64,000 bases of DNA from Atriophallophorus winterbourni (GCA_013407085.1 JACCGJ010003449.1:37929-101928); one strand, 5' to 3'. Positions 10,500-41,583 are shown, counted from the first letter of the stretch. The notes: a model not told the origin generated them from the sequence alone. Numbers and translations: made by a program.

Positions 10500-12260
10500 C
10501 ACATCTTGTGAACGTACTAGTCCCTCTGGATGGCAACATACTTCGGTGGGATTCCATTGCGAAGCGATCAGTTCCATAGAGCAGACCTGTCAACCGAGTT
10601 AAAGACGGCTCGAATATCCAGAAACACCACCACGTTTGGTCGCCAATACAGGTGTCGGTGTTCTAGCGACGGACGCAGAACGAAAATCTTGTCTACACAT
10701 CCGCGTTTGCCGAAAACCAGCTTGCTATTCGTGAGAAGTGTCCTCCCGAATCGGGGTAAGTCTGCGAAGAAAGATGTCGACTAGTATCTTAGGTACTACT
10801 GGGTTAAGTGATATTCCGCGATAGTTACAACATTCGTTTCTTTCTCCTTTTTATGGACTGGTATTATTATGGTTTCACCCATCCATCCAAAATTTTGAGA
10901 AATTTTCTAGCAACTTTGCAACGAATGTCTTGCCTCCTTATTTGAAAAATATAGGGTGAAGCTCGTTGGGACCCGAGTCTTTGTGTCGCTTTATAGATTG
11001 AAGATCCTCTTCGTATTTCTTTGACACTTGGTGGGGCTAGTGACATTGACCATTGTAAAGAAGAGTGGGGAATGTCGGTGGTGTCTGCAGGAGATTGCCG
11101 ATTCAACTGCTGCCTGAAGTATTCTCTCCAGCTTTCTAAACGCCTACGAATGTTGGTTACGCACGAACAGTTAATCTCAAGAATGGTTTCACACAGACCT
11201 TGTGGCTTAGCTTTTCAAACATGACTCAATTGGTATAACCTACTCATGTACACCAAGCCGATGCTTTTTTCGTCTCCGAAACGCGTTCTTTTCAGCTAGA
11301 CTGCCGGTTTTACTTCAGGTTCTTTGATTAGGTTAGTAAGACACTTCCGGTCATCTTCATACTCTAAACCACTGGGTAAGGCGCGGCGTTTATCGAATAT
11401 CATAAGAGACTCAGCAGAAGTCCATAGTATGTTGGTTGACAAGAGACTTTTCAGCATTCAGACTCAGAGTCGTAGAGCGCTTGCCTAAAGTGGAGTCAAT
11501 GACGATCCAGTTCTACCTGGCGATTTTTGAAAGGGCCAGCGATAAAGTATCCCAAAACCTAGAATTTACTAGGAAATAAGGAGTTTGTGTCCAGTATGTG
11601 ACACTTTAGTTTGAGTTTGCCTTCGAATTGAAGGCTGATTGTTTTGCACTCTAAGTCATGATCAGAATCTACACTAGTACTCAAGTGAGACCTGTAGTTT
11701 TTGATACCACTTCATCACTTGTTGCTTATAGTGATATTGCTAAGCTGCACCCAAGTACGTTGTAATAGGGAACGCCATCTAGCTAGATGCTTGGGATGTC
11801 GAAAGTTAGTGGAGGCGAGGAAGAGGTGGTAGTCGTTACAAAGAAACAGCATTATTTCTTCATGATACTTTTGGTCGCTTAACATTCCATACTCTCCTCG
11901 AGGTAGTGCTCATCATCATCATCATCATCATCATGAGTCACAAGTCTGGAGCCAGACAAAGTGCCAGTCTGAGCTGTGGATCCCAATCGTGTATGAAAAT
12001 CTACGACAAGCCCTACTAAGAGACTTTGCGTGCACTCAATAAGAGAACAAAGTTCTTCGTAGAATTGGTCCTTCAGCTCCTCTGATCTGCATTTCGTGAA
12101 TGCGCATGCTGAGATGACAAATAGGTTACGTCGCTCATCACCTTCTTTGTTTATTGCTGTGCCCCGAAATCTCGCCGCTGCTCAGTCTGCCATCAATGGG
12201 TATCTAGAAGGGAGGTTTCCGCTTTTTAGCTAACAGCAATTCGTACCCCACCTAGGTCGG
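10500..12260 (-). mobile_element. RTE-type LINE, endonuclease to RT, heavily decayed
   Basis: Minus-strand remains in the natural order. The endonuclease part (about 12000-12210) reads as NKEGDERRNLFVISACAFTK-like blocks over two frames. A linker follows (11380-11880). The reverse transcriptase occupies 10500-11250, with ILDGWVKP, LEHRHLYWRPNVVVFLDI and SVDRSALWNRSLRNGIPPKY readable. These RT blocks are characteristic of RTE-clade elements. Many stops and frameshifts show the copy is old. A family B head (11908-11985) is inserted in it. Confidence 0.65.
11908..11985 (+). repeat. (CAT)n and family B head
   Basis: Eight or more CAT units followed by GAGTCACAAGTCTGGAGCC and AGACAAAGTGCCAG, the same order as the other family B copies. 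Confidence 0.6.
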
Positions 12261-12304
12261 CAGAGGAATCGGTGGGATCACTGAACACACTTAAATAAAA
12301 CCTA

Positions 12305-12420
12305 CTCTATTTTTTCGCATATCTGTGTAGGCATGGACAACCTGACAGTAATTTAGCACATGTACAGTATGTGACTGTGCGGCACTTTGCCTGGATCAGG
12401 CTTGTGCTTCCACACATAAA
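12305..12420 (-). repeat. SINE family A fragment
   Basis: Minus-strand head half, with conserved GGCACTTTGCCTGGATCAGG and the AGGCATGGACAACCTGACAG block. Confidence 0.7.
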
Positions 12421-12754
12421 AGATTCATCAGACTAGATTTCACCACGCAAAAGCGACTATTAATCCAAAGATTAATGTCGGTCGTATGTGTGAACTCCTT
12501 TTTTCTGTGCGATTCAAGAAAGCTTTCACAGCCGGGTTCACCAAAACAGCTTCACCAGATTTAGCCTCTGAAAACTGGGAATCGCTTAAAAGCTTCATAC
12601 GTTGAGTCGTTCTTTCCACTTACGTTCCAAAGGAAGCACGCATGGGTGACTGTTCGATGCTAAAACATCTGTCATTACTGCCATCACGGATGAGAAACCG
12701 TCAACATTTCTCAGGTTTCAATGAAAGCCAACAAATGAAAAACTTGTGCCTTCT

Positions 12755-12975
12755 TATGTATGTATGAACTCACAAGCCTGATACAGGCAAAGTGCCGCAC
12801 AGTCAAAGGCTGCACGTCGGCTAAGATAGTGTCTAGACAGATATGAGGAAGGAAAACAACAATGGCAGTGAGACTAGCGTGTATTCGCATGCAGTTAATT
12901 ACCGGTAGCAATTCAATTTAGCATGGTGTTAGCTGCACAACACAAAAGTGCTGCACGATTGCACATCCGATGCGC
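12755..12975 (+). repeat. SINE family A, near full length
   Basis: Plus-strand copy from AACTCACAAGCCTGATACAG through AGTGCTGCACGATTGCACAT, covering all blocks of the family. Confidence 0.72.
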
Positions 12976-13284
12976 CTTTTTAGAATAGCTATGAATAAGG
13001 TCGAGTAGACTGCTAAGCGGTGCGCAAATGTCTGTTGAACTGAAATTAGCCTCGTTATTCAAAACGCTGCAGATATTTGTAATCTTCATGGTACGTGCGA
13101 TGGGATCAAGATAGCCATTGCTCCCAACAGACTAAAAACTCCTCCCATGAAGTCATCCTCTGGTAAGCTAATTGTCTTTCTACTAGAGGTAGGGCACGGA
13201 TGTACCTCATGCACTGAAAATTTTGATCGTTTACCAACCATTGAACACCTAGGTGCTCCCATTACTCTTAATGATCTCAATTAA
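12976..13284 (+). other. Probable upstream part of the following LINE RT remnant
   Basis: This stretch leads into a recognisable RT fragment and probably represents the decayed linker and RT N-terminus of the same element. No individual motif could be fixed here. Confidence 0.25.
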
Positions 13285-13940
13285 GCGATCGATCGCCTCG
13301 CGAGAGTAAAGGCCCCTGGTGATGACGGAATTCCACCTAAGCTCATCAAGCACTGTAAAGCAGCTTTAATACAGCCACTTCATCGACTGTTTCATCAGTG
13401 CTGGTAGGAAGAATGTGTCCCACAAGAGATGTGAGTGACCAAGATCGTCATGCTATTTAAGTATAAGTGTGATAGAAGTGACTACAACAAGTACCGAGGA
13501 ATCACTCTTTTTAAAATTGGAGACAACTTGTTTGCTAAAATGGTGCTCATGCTGCTACCGAAATTAATTGATAGAATTTACTCAAAATCTCAATGTATGT
13601 TTCCACCTGGGAAGATCAACGGTAGACATGATCTCTCTGAGAACATCTCAAGACAAACGTTGGGAACAGCGTATGTCATTATTGTTGTATTCAGTGATTC
13701 ATCGGTGGTATTCGACTACGTCAGCATGAAAGGGCTTTTCAAAACGATTGCTTCTATATGCTGCCACCCAATACTGCATATACTCGATTTTTTTCAATCT
13801 CACCTAAATTGTTCACTCCAATTTAACCGTTGCATTTCCAAAGCTTTTTGAAATTTGATGAATTATCAAACATATGTGTTCTGGCTCCCATGTTCAACAT
13901 ATTTTGCTCTGCTGCTGAAGCACGCTTTTAGGAGTAAACA
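13285..13940 (+). pseudogene. LINE reverse transcriptase fragment
   Basis: One reading frame, with stops near 13405 and 13431, runs DRLARVKAPGDDGIPPKLIK, then an open frame 13435-13851 beginning with DRSDYNKYRGITLFKIGDN (the usual NYRGISLL block) and VMFPPGKINGRHD-like residues matching the QxGF block. After the stop, in another frame, a remnant of the QGCVLAP block reads as VLAPMFNIF. The catalytic FADD box is not found. It is a distinct family from the RTE pieces around it and is dead. Confidence 0.65.
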
Positions 13941-13987
13941 ATGCTTTACTTATCTAAGAATGATTCTACAATAGCTGAATCGTAAAT

Positions 13988-14222
13988 ATGTATGAATGAA
14001 AGCACAAGCCTGATCCAGGCAGCGCCGCGCAGTTAAAGACTGCACGTAGGCTAAGATACTTTCAAGTTGCCCAGGCTTAGAAAGATATGATAAAGAAATT
14101 AAAAATGGTAATGAAACTCTATCGTATGTCAGCATGTAGCTCATTGCCGGTGGCCAATCAATTTAGCACAGTGTTGTCCGCACTGCACAGAAGTACTGCA
14201 GGATTGCATATCCGTGCATAAA
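13988..14222 (+). repeat. SINE family A, full length
   Basis: Runs from GAAAGCACAAGCCTGATCCA to GGATTGCATATCCGTGCAT with all internal blocks in order, about 235 bp. Confidence 0.75.
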
Positions 14223-14960
14223 CGTGAATAAAAATGGGTTTACTCAATGCCCTATAAAAGTATTCTCCAAGCAAACAGCAATCATGACAAGTAGAGAATG
14301 AAAAACGGTCATATTCTAAAAGATCTACTCTACGGAGATTTAAAATAAGAAGTTTAATTTTTGGGTAGGTAACACTTACACTAAGAAGACATTTGAAAAA
14401 TAGATATGAAAGCTCTTGTTATTGACTGTACGATATGAGAAGAACTTTCTCTTCACCGCACACTTTGTAGGCACTGTGTAAATCATCACCTCCAATCCTA
14501 AGAAGAACATAAACTGCATTCAGATGCTGAACATAGGTTACGCTGAAAGCGTGCAAATGCGGCTGATCGGCTAAGAACTGTATATCTCTGTGAGCGCTGC
14601 AAGAGAGATTGTTTCTCTTGATTCGGACTGTTTAGTCATTCGAACGCTGTGTGAGTATGAACTCGTTATGTGCTTGTGATGTACATCCATGGTCGACATC
14701 GGCCAAAGGTCAACACAACACAGGATCCTGCTACGAAGAGATCTTTCTCAAGGATATGAAAGGTTTAAATACTAAGCGATTTATTCCCAGAATAGCGGAC
14801 TCTCTTCATGACTACGAACTAAAATGCGACAGTCGGACACAAAATACGACACAGCCCAAATCGGATAACATGCAGCCGTGTCTCATTCAACCGATAGTCT
14901 TCATATTGTTTTAGGTTGCTTGTCGGAAATGAATGTGCTTAAATTTAGCCTATGCAAATT
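14223..14960. other. No recognisable gene
   Basis: Spacer between SINE A copies. The segment TGATGTACATCCATGGTCGA with CATCGGCC (about 14678-14705) recurs at about 56233-56262, and a weaker version is at 54668-54685, so this is likely old repeat sequence. The open frame 14651-14914 spans that repeat and has no protein motif. Confidence 0.4.
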
Positions 14961-15190
14961 TCTACACGGATGTTCAATCGTGCAGTACTTCTATCATGTA
15001 TAGATAACACTGTGCTTTTTTTAATTTGCATTGAGCTGCATGGGGAACTACGCTCGAGTCTCGCTACCATTGGAAGTTAATTTATTATATTTCTGTAGGC
15101 CAAAGCAAGCTGATAGTATCTTAGCCCACGTGCAGTCTATGACTGTGCAGCACTGCCTGGTTCCAGGCTTGTGATTTCGTACATGCATAT
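14961..15190 (-). repeat. SINE family A, full length, diverged
   Basis: Minus-strand copy with all blocks present. CAAATTAAAAAAAGC-type length changes occur in the middle, and the core is reduced to GTGCTGCACAGTCATAGACT. Confidence 0.68.
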
Positions 15191-15950
15191 ATCTGTCTGG
15201 TCATTCTACTCCCTACACATGCATAGTAATGTTGATGTTATGCTATCTGTCCAAGTTGGTGTTAACTTCGTTAGGAGTAACAGCCGAGGCCACACTGTTT
15301 GGCTGGGTTTCAATTGATATCGTATATTTTATGGTATAAGAAAAGGCACTACAGCAATAAATAGCGCAGCCTATTTTTGGTTGCACTTTATCAACCGGTA
15401 AAATATGGTTTTTGGCCGTACCAAAGAATAGTGTTATGCAAAAATTACAGAAAATCATTAGATTTGCAGCGAGTGTTGACATTGTTATCTCAACTAGAGA
15501 TATGAATTGATGTGTACGTCTTATTTCCTTAAGCAGGCATCTCTTAGGTAAATCGATTGCCATCTGTCTGATAATGGCGAAAAGCTGCCAAACCTTTGTT
15601 CGAAGCACGGGCTTTATCTTGTTACCATTAACTTGTGCTCGTCGTAGCGTTATTGTTCTACCTTGAAATTTCATTTATCGGTGGCCTCTTACATGCAAAT
15701 TAATCATGTTACTACCAACTACTTTCGATCGGGTTGTGTGCAATATACCTAGTATTACCTGGCACTTGATCAGGCGTTAGTCTGGGTTAAGCCCTCGATG
15801 AGATTTGGATGCACTTATGCGAATTTCGAAACGTAGGTGAATATGGCTAGATGTAAGGATCGCCTTTACTACATGAGTTCCACGCGAACTTGTTTCTTAT
15901 TAACAGTCCCAATGTGTAATATTGTTGAATATTCGTTTGGGATACAATCC
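15191..15950. other. No recognisable gene; diverged repeat remains likely
   Basis: A 143-codon open frame on the minus strand (15243-15674) has no recognisable domain, and no splice or polyadenylation context supports it. Both strands show short protein-like stretches but nothing assignable. Confidence 0.35.

Positions 15951-15952
<2 letters not shown>

Positions 15953-15993
<41 letters not shown>
15953..15993. repeat. (TTA)n microsatellite
   Basis: Thirteen or so uninterrupted TTA/ATT trinucleotides. It also encodes the Ile/Leu homopolymers seen in the overlapping open frames, which are therefore artefacts. Confidence 0.92.
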
Positions 15994-16046
15994 ACAAGTC
16001 TTTACAGACGATGTGCCAACAAGTATACCATGAAGAGGGTGCATGA

Positions 16047-16740
16047 TGAAAGAAAAATGTAGGTTCCATGGTTCTTGTTGAAGGCGACATACTACCCGGT
16101 TGCCAAGGCCGAAGTAGGGGGTTGGCTTAGGGGACCCCACCCGGGGCCTTTGACTCAAAAGTCTACCCGCAAGGCAGCGGTTTTTTCCTTCACGAGAGCC
16201 GGTGACCATTTTGAGGGTTCTTGCGCCTCTCTTGAAGTGCCTCGGCGATTGTTCGAGTACGCCTCTCTAGCCTTTGCACGACCAGATGCAACCTGCGAGG
16301 CAGCAAGGATTTTCCTCAGGGTTCACTCCCGAAGCATTTCCCGCAATCGGGTATGCCGCAAGGCAGCGGAGGTTTGGAATAAGGGTTTTCCTTCCCTTAG
16401 ATGGACTGCCCTCCCAGGCTGACGAGCTCCATCTACCCGGAGCAAACTGGTTTTGAGGCGCCAGTCATCCGCCTTTGCCCCTTCTCCTGTCAGTAGAAGC
16501 AGTTCCGCCACGTACAGGCCAGGAGCTGGGCTTTGGTTGTCAGAGGCTGTTTGAGACGCACGCCATATGGGAGCATTTTATAGACAGTAGGAGCTCATCT
16601 CCACTGCCGCCCCCGGCTGTGACAACCTTGGAAAGAGCCGCGTCGAATAGCTGTGGGCTGAAGTTCCATGTAGCCAAACGCTGTGTTGCTACGAAGTGAC
16701 TCCAAATACTAGATGAATGACGGTTACTTTCTAGGAATAG
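16047..16740 (+). repeat. Repeat family E (GC-richer, ~550-690 bp)
   Basis: Clearly less AT-rich than its surroundings and repeated at 26584-27140, where the right two thirds align over about 450 bp (for example TTTTCCTTCCCTTAGATG, GGTTGTCAGAGGC, CGCCATATGGGA). A left-end part recurs at 36190-36310 (GTGCCGAGGCCAAAG). Overlapping open frames on both strands are not conserved as protein between copies, so I regard it as non-coding interspersed repeat of unknown class. Confidence 0.7.
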
Positions 16741-16779
16741 CACACGTGGTACCTAAATGCAAACTGGTTGTCACGTCGA

Positions 16780-16850
16780 TGGATGAGCTGGATCTTTTCT
16801 GGATCCAGCCACGTTGCCTGTATCATATTTGTGATTTCATACATACATTG
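16780..16850 (-). repeat. SINE family A relic
   Basis: Only the head survives (GTTGCCTGTATCATATTTGT then GATTTCATACAT), strongly diverged. Confidence 0.4.
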
Positions 16851-17061
16851 CAAACACCGCGTTGAACTGATTAACCATAAATTTCAAGCTGATTTTGGGA
16901 AAAGCGTACCTTCACTGCCGTGGCAAAAATTGTTTTTTTTTATCCAGGCAACCTGACCATATCAGCCCAAGGGCTATGATTACGCGTACTTATCGGCTCC
17001 ATGTATTTTGATTTCCTCTATATGTTTATGGCTAGGCCAATGGGAATGTAACCTGTGTCTT

Positions 17062-17169
17062 AATAATCTTTCTTTACCATACTTTTGCTCACCTGGTTTA
17101 TCGGATGAATCGAATAATAATCTTTCTTTACCATACTTTTGCTCACCTGGTTTATCGGATGAATCGAAT
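17062..17169 (+). repeat. Perfect tandem duplication, 54-bp unit
   Basis: The unit beginning AATAATCTTTCTTTACCATA occurs twice without change. The two copies lie end to end, 0.56 kb before the MASTL start codon. Confidence 0.92.
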
Positions 17170-17727
17170 AGCTACAACGATATCTCCTATTAGGTAAACC
17201 TATGCGCCTATGTCAGAGGCGAAATATTCTCTGCACATGTGTGCACAACTAACCGTGCTAAATAGATTACCACTACTTGCAAGAACACGTTCGTTTTTAT
17301 CCGGACAACATGACAATATCTCAACCCATCTGAAGTATATAGCTGAATGTTAATTAGCCTAGCTCTTGGCGTCTGATCACATGCAAATCGCTATCTTATT
17401 TCGTTTTTACTTTCAAATAAGGAATGTAGGAAACGCAATCCTGGAGCCCAGCCCTGTCGTACAATCATCGACTGCACGTTACCTGGCGTGTTGAATGTAA
17501 TCTTCTGTTTCGGAATAATCGATCTATTTTCTCATGCTTTTATTCTTTATATACAGTCATGATGTCTTGAATTTACTCTAGTGACATCGTTTTTACAACT
17601 TGTGACATCAAATTGATGTTGATGTATTTATCATCGTGATTTGTTAATTTTATTTTGCTTTATTTCTATACATTTTCGTTGATTCCAGCTGCAGAAATGA
17701 TTTTCTTCTACACAATCGCATAAAAAT

Positions 17728-36691
<18,964 letters not shown>

Positions 36692-36850
36692 TACATGTTT
36701 TAACCCTCTGCTTCAGATATTATTTTCGTTCTTAGATTATTAAAGCTCGATATTTCAGATCCTTGATAAGCATTTAAATATAACAGATTTTTCACCTCAC
36801 TACTTATGATTTCTCATTTTGGCTATGCACAAACTAAATTTACACTCCTG

Positions 36851-36856
36851 AATAAA
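36851..36856 (+). promoter_or_regulatory. Candidate MASTL poly(A) signal
   Basis: AATAAA 160 bp after the MASTL stop codon and about 90 bp before the RTE fragment that follows. It is the first canonical hexamer downstream. Confidence 0.5.
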
Positions 36857-36944
36857 CGACCATCTTACGAATGTTTTGTATAGTCGGTTTATCGAAACAA
36901 ACAAAGCATTATAATTTTAGCTTGCGAAATTTTGTACAATTATT

Positions 36945-37440
36945 TTTGATGTCCTGAGTGTGTTGCTGTATGCATCGGAATGTTGGAATACGACAGCTGC
37001 CATTGAGCACAGAATAAACGTGTTTCAAACTAAGTGCTTGAGAAGGATTCTGCGGATTTTTTGGCCACACCATTTCGAATGAAAAGCTCCTGAGAAAAAG
37101 TGGTCTGGAGGTGGTATCTACCGTAGTCAAAAGACGACGGTGGAGATGGTTCGGTCATTTCTGCAGGATATATCCCAGTTCGCATACGAAGGTAGCCACT
37201 CACTTGCTTCCGCAAGGTAAACGAAAAAGGGGACGGCCCAAGGAAACTTGGCGCAGAACGTTGGAACGCGAACTACATGCACAAGGATTCACGGTGCAGA
37301 CGGCAACGGAAGCAGCGACAGACCGGAACCATTGGCGTGGGGTTGTCTTCGCCTCATGTGCCACCCGGCACGGAGAGGACGGAATATATGAATATGAATT
37401 ACGCGGGGAGTTGAAATTAGAAAGTTGATAGATACAGAAC
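36945..37440 (+). mobile_element. LINE ORF2 C-terminal fragment (RTE-related)
   Basis: Reads VLLYASECWNTTAAIEHRIN and FQTKCLRRILRIFWP, then after a frameshift near 37080 the open frame 37111-37428 with RRRWRWFGHFCRIYPSS, KRKRGRPKETWRRTLEREL and DRNHWRGVVFASCATRHGED. RGRPKxTWRRT followed by DRxxWR is the usual end of one group of RTE-like ORF2 proteins. It lies just past the 3' end of MASTL on the same strand. It is a dead 3' fragment. Confidence 0.72.
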
Positions 37441-38385
37441 AAATCCGTTTGTAGAAGAAATGAAGGCTTTTGAAATTGAACCTACGACACTATGAACTAG
37501 TTCTCGATCCCTCAATCGATTCCTTTTGTTAAGTGTGGTCTTCAATCTTCGTGCCTTATTTGTTCAGCTAGTAGTATTGCTGTTTAGGGTGAGATTGTTA
37601 CTCTCAAATCTAACTGTCTAGTCACTTAACTCTGGAGCCATCTCGTGATTGTGGTATACATTCAACGCTCACGATACATCCATGTCGCAACAGCAAGCGT
37701 TGTCAGTGGTTTTGTTAAACTTCAAATAATGCGCCTCTGAAACATTCTGTGTCAATATTTTACACCTAGAGCAAAGTATTCCACTCTTGATTCAAATAGC
37801 GCGTGCTCTGGGGTTTGTAATGTTAACGTTGTTTGGGGTAGGAATATCATCTGAATGGTGACTTTGTTGTTTAAATATGTAAACATTTAATCTGAAAAAT
37901 TGCGTATTACCAGGTATATATCAGAAAGCAAAAAACTTTCTTATTGATTTTCTTCGTGCATTTGGGTGTGAAGTACATCTGGCAATTATTTAGGACTCCA
38001 ATCTAGATGTGAAAGTTTAAATCACTCGAAGTGTAATTAGCAAATTGGATGGACTCTGTTGATTTAATATCGGCATAAATTGAGAACAGTGTGTAGGATT
38101 GTTTTAGTCAGATGCCGGATCGTGGAAATGTTACTTAGTTTGAAAAGCAAATTGAATGCAACTGAATAGTTTGATTGTTATTGATAGACATATAATATCC
38201 AAAACCCAGCGCTACTAAACGATCACTGTGCTAAACATGCCTCGCTGTTGAAAAAGGATCCAGAATTTAACGCCATATAGCTCAAAGTTTCCATTGAGCC
38301 TAAGCACAACTAACGTGCCTCTCGGAAATAATTCAATAATTGTGTGACATTTCGAAGTTACAAAATAATTACCGTATGCGTAGAG
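37441..38385. other. Intergenic, nothing recognised
   Basis: About 0.95 kb of AT-rich sequence between the LINE fragment and a SINE A copy. Confidence 0.5.
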
Positions 38386-38389
38386 GGTT

Positions 38390-38495
38390 TTCAATCATTC
38401 ATAACACCTAGATGGGCAACCTGACAATATCCTAGCGCACGTGCAGTCCTTCTGGGCGGCACTGCCTGGATCAGGCTTGTGTTTTCATAACAGAT
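38390..38495 (-). repeat. SINE family A, partial
   Basis: Minus-strand head half (ACCTAGATGGGCAACCTGAC and GCCTGGATCAGGCTTGTGTT). Confidence 0.65.
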
Positions 38496-39015
38496 CTCAA
38501 TAACCTTGGACTTGATGTCAAGCTTTCGGTCTTATAAATTTGATTCACCTGCATGTTTTCGTAACTTTTAAATTCAAATTAATCTGTATTTTGTTGTGCT
38601 TCGCTCATGAATCTTATAGAGCTACTGTAGTTACTATAATCACATAAAATAGGTTACTTCTTTCTTCATCTGAAAATATGAACATCTATCTGCGTCAGCC
38701 GATAATTCCTTGTCCGATAAAATGTGGAATCGTTTTTGCATCTCCGGAGCGTTGGACATTTTGGTCGATGCAAATTTAGGTTTAGTTTGTACTAGTAGAT
38801 ATCCGGCAACTTTAATCTTTTGATTATCGTAGCTATAGCATTAAAACTGATTAAATATCATATGTTCACTTATTATTACATTTATTTCACGATCGATTAC
38901 TTGTTGGTAATAGGATTCAACCACTAGAATAAGTTTCGATGGCTTTCGAAGATTAAGTTTTCAATAAATGGATATATGCATTTGTAAATGGAAACAAACA
39001 TCGCGTTATGTAATA
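38496..39015. other. Intergenic, nothing recognised
   Basis: AT-rich spacer ending at the poly(A) signal of the next gene, which is transcribed towards it. Confidence 0.5.
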
Positions 39016-39021
39016 TTTATT
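39016..39021 (-). promoter_or_regulatory. Poly(A) signal of the coiled-coil gene
   Basis: Minus-strand AATAAA starting one base after the TGA stop (39023-39025), implying a very short 3' UTR. Confidence 0.55.
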
Positions 39022-39022
39022 T

Positions 39023-39625
39023 TCAATAATACGCTATCGACTGTTGATCCAAAAACGGTGGATTCATGAATTCAAGTTCGATCATTCTCAACGTTTTCTC
39101 CGCCCAAGGCACATGGTTCGCTTTTATTTTTGCATAATCCTGTCCGAGTATTTCTGCCAATTTATCCATGGCTTTCGTCAATGCATCTTCGTAATGAGCA
39201 TGTTGTATGTTGATTTGGTTTTGTAACTTCTCTATCCTCATATCTCTATCTGTAACTGCTTCTATGTATTCTTTATTTAGCCGCTCGAGTTGTTTGTCTT
39301 TGCTTTCAACGGTCTCTGTTAGATGCTGTATTTGGGCTTCCATTGTGTCTATTCGATTTTGTAGTTGTGATACAATCATTTCTTTTTGTGTCTCGATAAA
39401 AGCTGTGTGATCTTTTGTTTTCTGTTTAACCCTTTCCAGTGATATAATAGAATCCATTTGTTTCGCAAAAGCATCCTTTTTACGAATTTCTGCCGTTTGT
39501 GTCAAATATGTGGCTTGATTCAATTGTTGACGTAAGCATTTCACTTCGTTTTGTGAACGCTCCAAAGCTTCCGCATTGGGGTCTTTGCTCTTGCCTTTTT
39601 TGCGTGTTTCCTTAGTTTTTGGCAT
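39023..39625 (-). CDS. DRC12: Coiled-coil protein, probable dynein regulatory complex subunit 12 (CCDC153)
   Basis: A single uninterrupted 200-codon frame. The first ~20 residues are Lys-rich and basic (MPKTKETRKKGKSK). Residues about 20-165 are heptad-patterned coiled coil with almost no Pro or Gly: ALERSQNEVKCLRQQLNQ, LQNRIDTMEAQIQHLTETVE, LERLNKEYIEAVTDRDMRIE. The end, YEDALTKAMDKLAEILGQDY to the C-terminus, resembles that of DRC12/CCDC153, a ~200-residue axonemal protein of the nexin-dynein regulatory complex that acts in motile cilia and flagella. Length, basic N-terminus and this motif support the call, but coiled coils are easy to misassign. The lack of introns is unusual beside the other genes here and could reflect a retrocopy, though the frame is intact. 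Confidence 0.6.
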   Translation of the reverse strand: MPKTKETRKKGKSKDPNAEALERSQNEVKCLRQQLNQATYLTQTAEIRKKDAFAKQMDSIISLERVKQKTKDHTAFIETQKEMIVSQLQNRIDTMEAQIQHLTETVESKDKQLERLNKEYIEAVTDRDMRIEKLQNQINIQHAHYEDALTKAMDKLAEILGQDYAKIKANHVPWAEKTLRMIELEFMNPPFLDQQSIAYY

Positions 39626-41580
39626 ATCGCTTGGGCTGTGGGCAAAATTGAAATTTGCAATCTTTCATATATTTATCTCTTTTCTTTCTAATTTAAATCA
39701 ACTGTGTAAATCCTTTTGAATCAAGATATCTGTAGCCTATACTTGTGGCATAGTTTGATATTAATTATTTATTTCACTTAAATGACGAACTTTAAATTAC
39801 ATCTGTGTATTTTGTCTGTATAAGTAGCAAACAAGTCTTATTAAACATTCTTTGTCGTCAGACTCATCAAGGAGATGTGATTTTTTCGTAAGCCAGAGAT
39901 TGAAGCTGGTAGATTAACTGAGAGATGAATTAATATTGTCTAGGCATAATTGATATTTTTCGAAATAATACCGTTGCAAATTACGGGTCAATTTATGCTT
40001 TAAAGATAAGTCGTTAAAGTCAAATGACTAGGCTCTTAACTCCCATCTGAGAAAAATATGTTAAATGCAACATATGTATTTGCTTCTCTATTTTCTTGTC
40101 TCCTTTTGTAGTAATTTGCAGTTTTTTGCGCTTTTTTGAGAATTTGAATTTAATAGAAGGTGTCCAAGTTTTTTACAAACAGAATCTTTCTAGTGGAAAA
40201 TATTTTGAATCATTTTTGTCATAGTTGAGTTGATAATTCCCCTCTCACCGACGTTGACAATTCAAATTTAATAAAAACCTCAATTTTCGAGCTCGATCAG
40301 ACAATAATAGTATATCGAACAATTTTATATAGAAGATCATTTACTTTCGAAGAAAACTTTACTGTAATGCCGCCTTTAGATGTTTCGTGATTATTCTATG
40401 TCATTGATGTATTATGTAACATAATCTGTGATTATTTTTATTCATTATGTACCGTTTTCTCAAACTAGCTTTGTGATAAAATTTCAATTTTTTGTATCAT
40501 AATTACTCAAGCAAGCACCATGCTAGTGCTATTGGCGCAAAGAATGATCATATTTAAATGACACTACCCAGTAATTTATGATTAATTAATTTGAATCCCA
40601 GTAGGCTGATGCTACTACTCAACAGCCAGATTTCGGTTTAAACCTTCCAAATTGAATTTTGTTGCACATCACAGCTAAAGTTATAATGAATTTTTTAGTA
40701 TAAAGTGTTCGAATGTAAATTAGCTATGAAAGATGTTGTACATCATTAATAGAAACGTAATGTACATTGAGACAATTCCACGAAACTGAGACTTATACAT
40801 TAAACTCTCCTATCTGCTACTTGATTCCTGTACAATAACCTGTGAAGTTGATTATAATCCTTGTGGAATCAGTTTCATTTAATTTTATAAAGAATTGCAG
40901 TCATCATTACATCAAGCATATAATAAGGTTATGAGATTAATAAATATGTCATAAATTCAATTTATACTTGTAACATTGTTTCAGCTACAATACAATGCAA
41001 TTATATTTCGAACGAATTGAGTGAAAAATGCATATGAGCTTTTTCGTGTTCTATGTTAGCAATAATACAATCACACATGAAAACATTTACGCTAATTTGA
41101 TAAAAAAAATTGTTTGATAATTGTTTCTGGCTCGGCTGCAAGTTGATGGATTATATACAGAAATTATGGAGTATCTAAAATTCGGGAATAACATTCCCAG
41201 GTAATAGTTCTGCTAAGTATTCACGAGACTAATTGTCTGACAAAAGTACCGAGGCTCCGAAAATTTCTGATGCGCAAAGAATCATTCCTGATTTTTAAAA
41301 TTATCACGGTCAGTTTAATATCTATAGCCTATGCATTTTTAGATACGCAAAATATATGACTGATTTTCACTGCCGTGTTTTTTAATTACTTTCCTTACCT
41401 AATCTTCAATGTTTATTTGTTTTTCTTTTGAAATTTCGGACGCTTTTCTCTAGGTCGATTTTAATCTCACTAACATTTTAAACTAAATATCAAATATGTT
41501 TAATATCATAAAAATGTAGCAATCTTCATTTAAATAAAAATTTTATAAAAATAATAAAATATAATAATAAAATGAAAAAG
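39626..41580. other. AT-rich intergenic region
   Basis: Nearly 2 kb with very low GC, no long open frame on either strand and no repeat recognised. The part next to 39625 would hold the promoter of the coiled-coil gene. Confidence 0.5.
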
Positions 41581-41583
41581 TTC

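Noticed and set aside
8525..11985. Possible CRISPR-like spacing of the repeated GTCTGGAGCCAGAC block
   Set aside because: Copies are few, far apart, on both strands, and tied to trinucleotide runs and RTE 3' ends in a eukaryotic genome.
15837..16209. Frames with long Leu or Ile runs
   Set aside because: Translation of the (TTA)n microsatellite.
37200..37442. Minus-strand 80-codon frame
   Set aside because: Shadow of the LINE C-terminal fragment on the plus strand.
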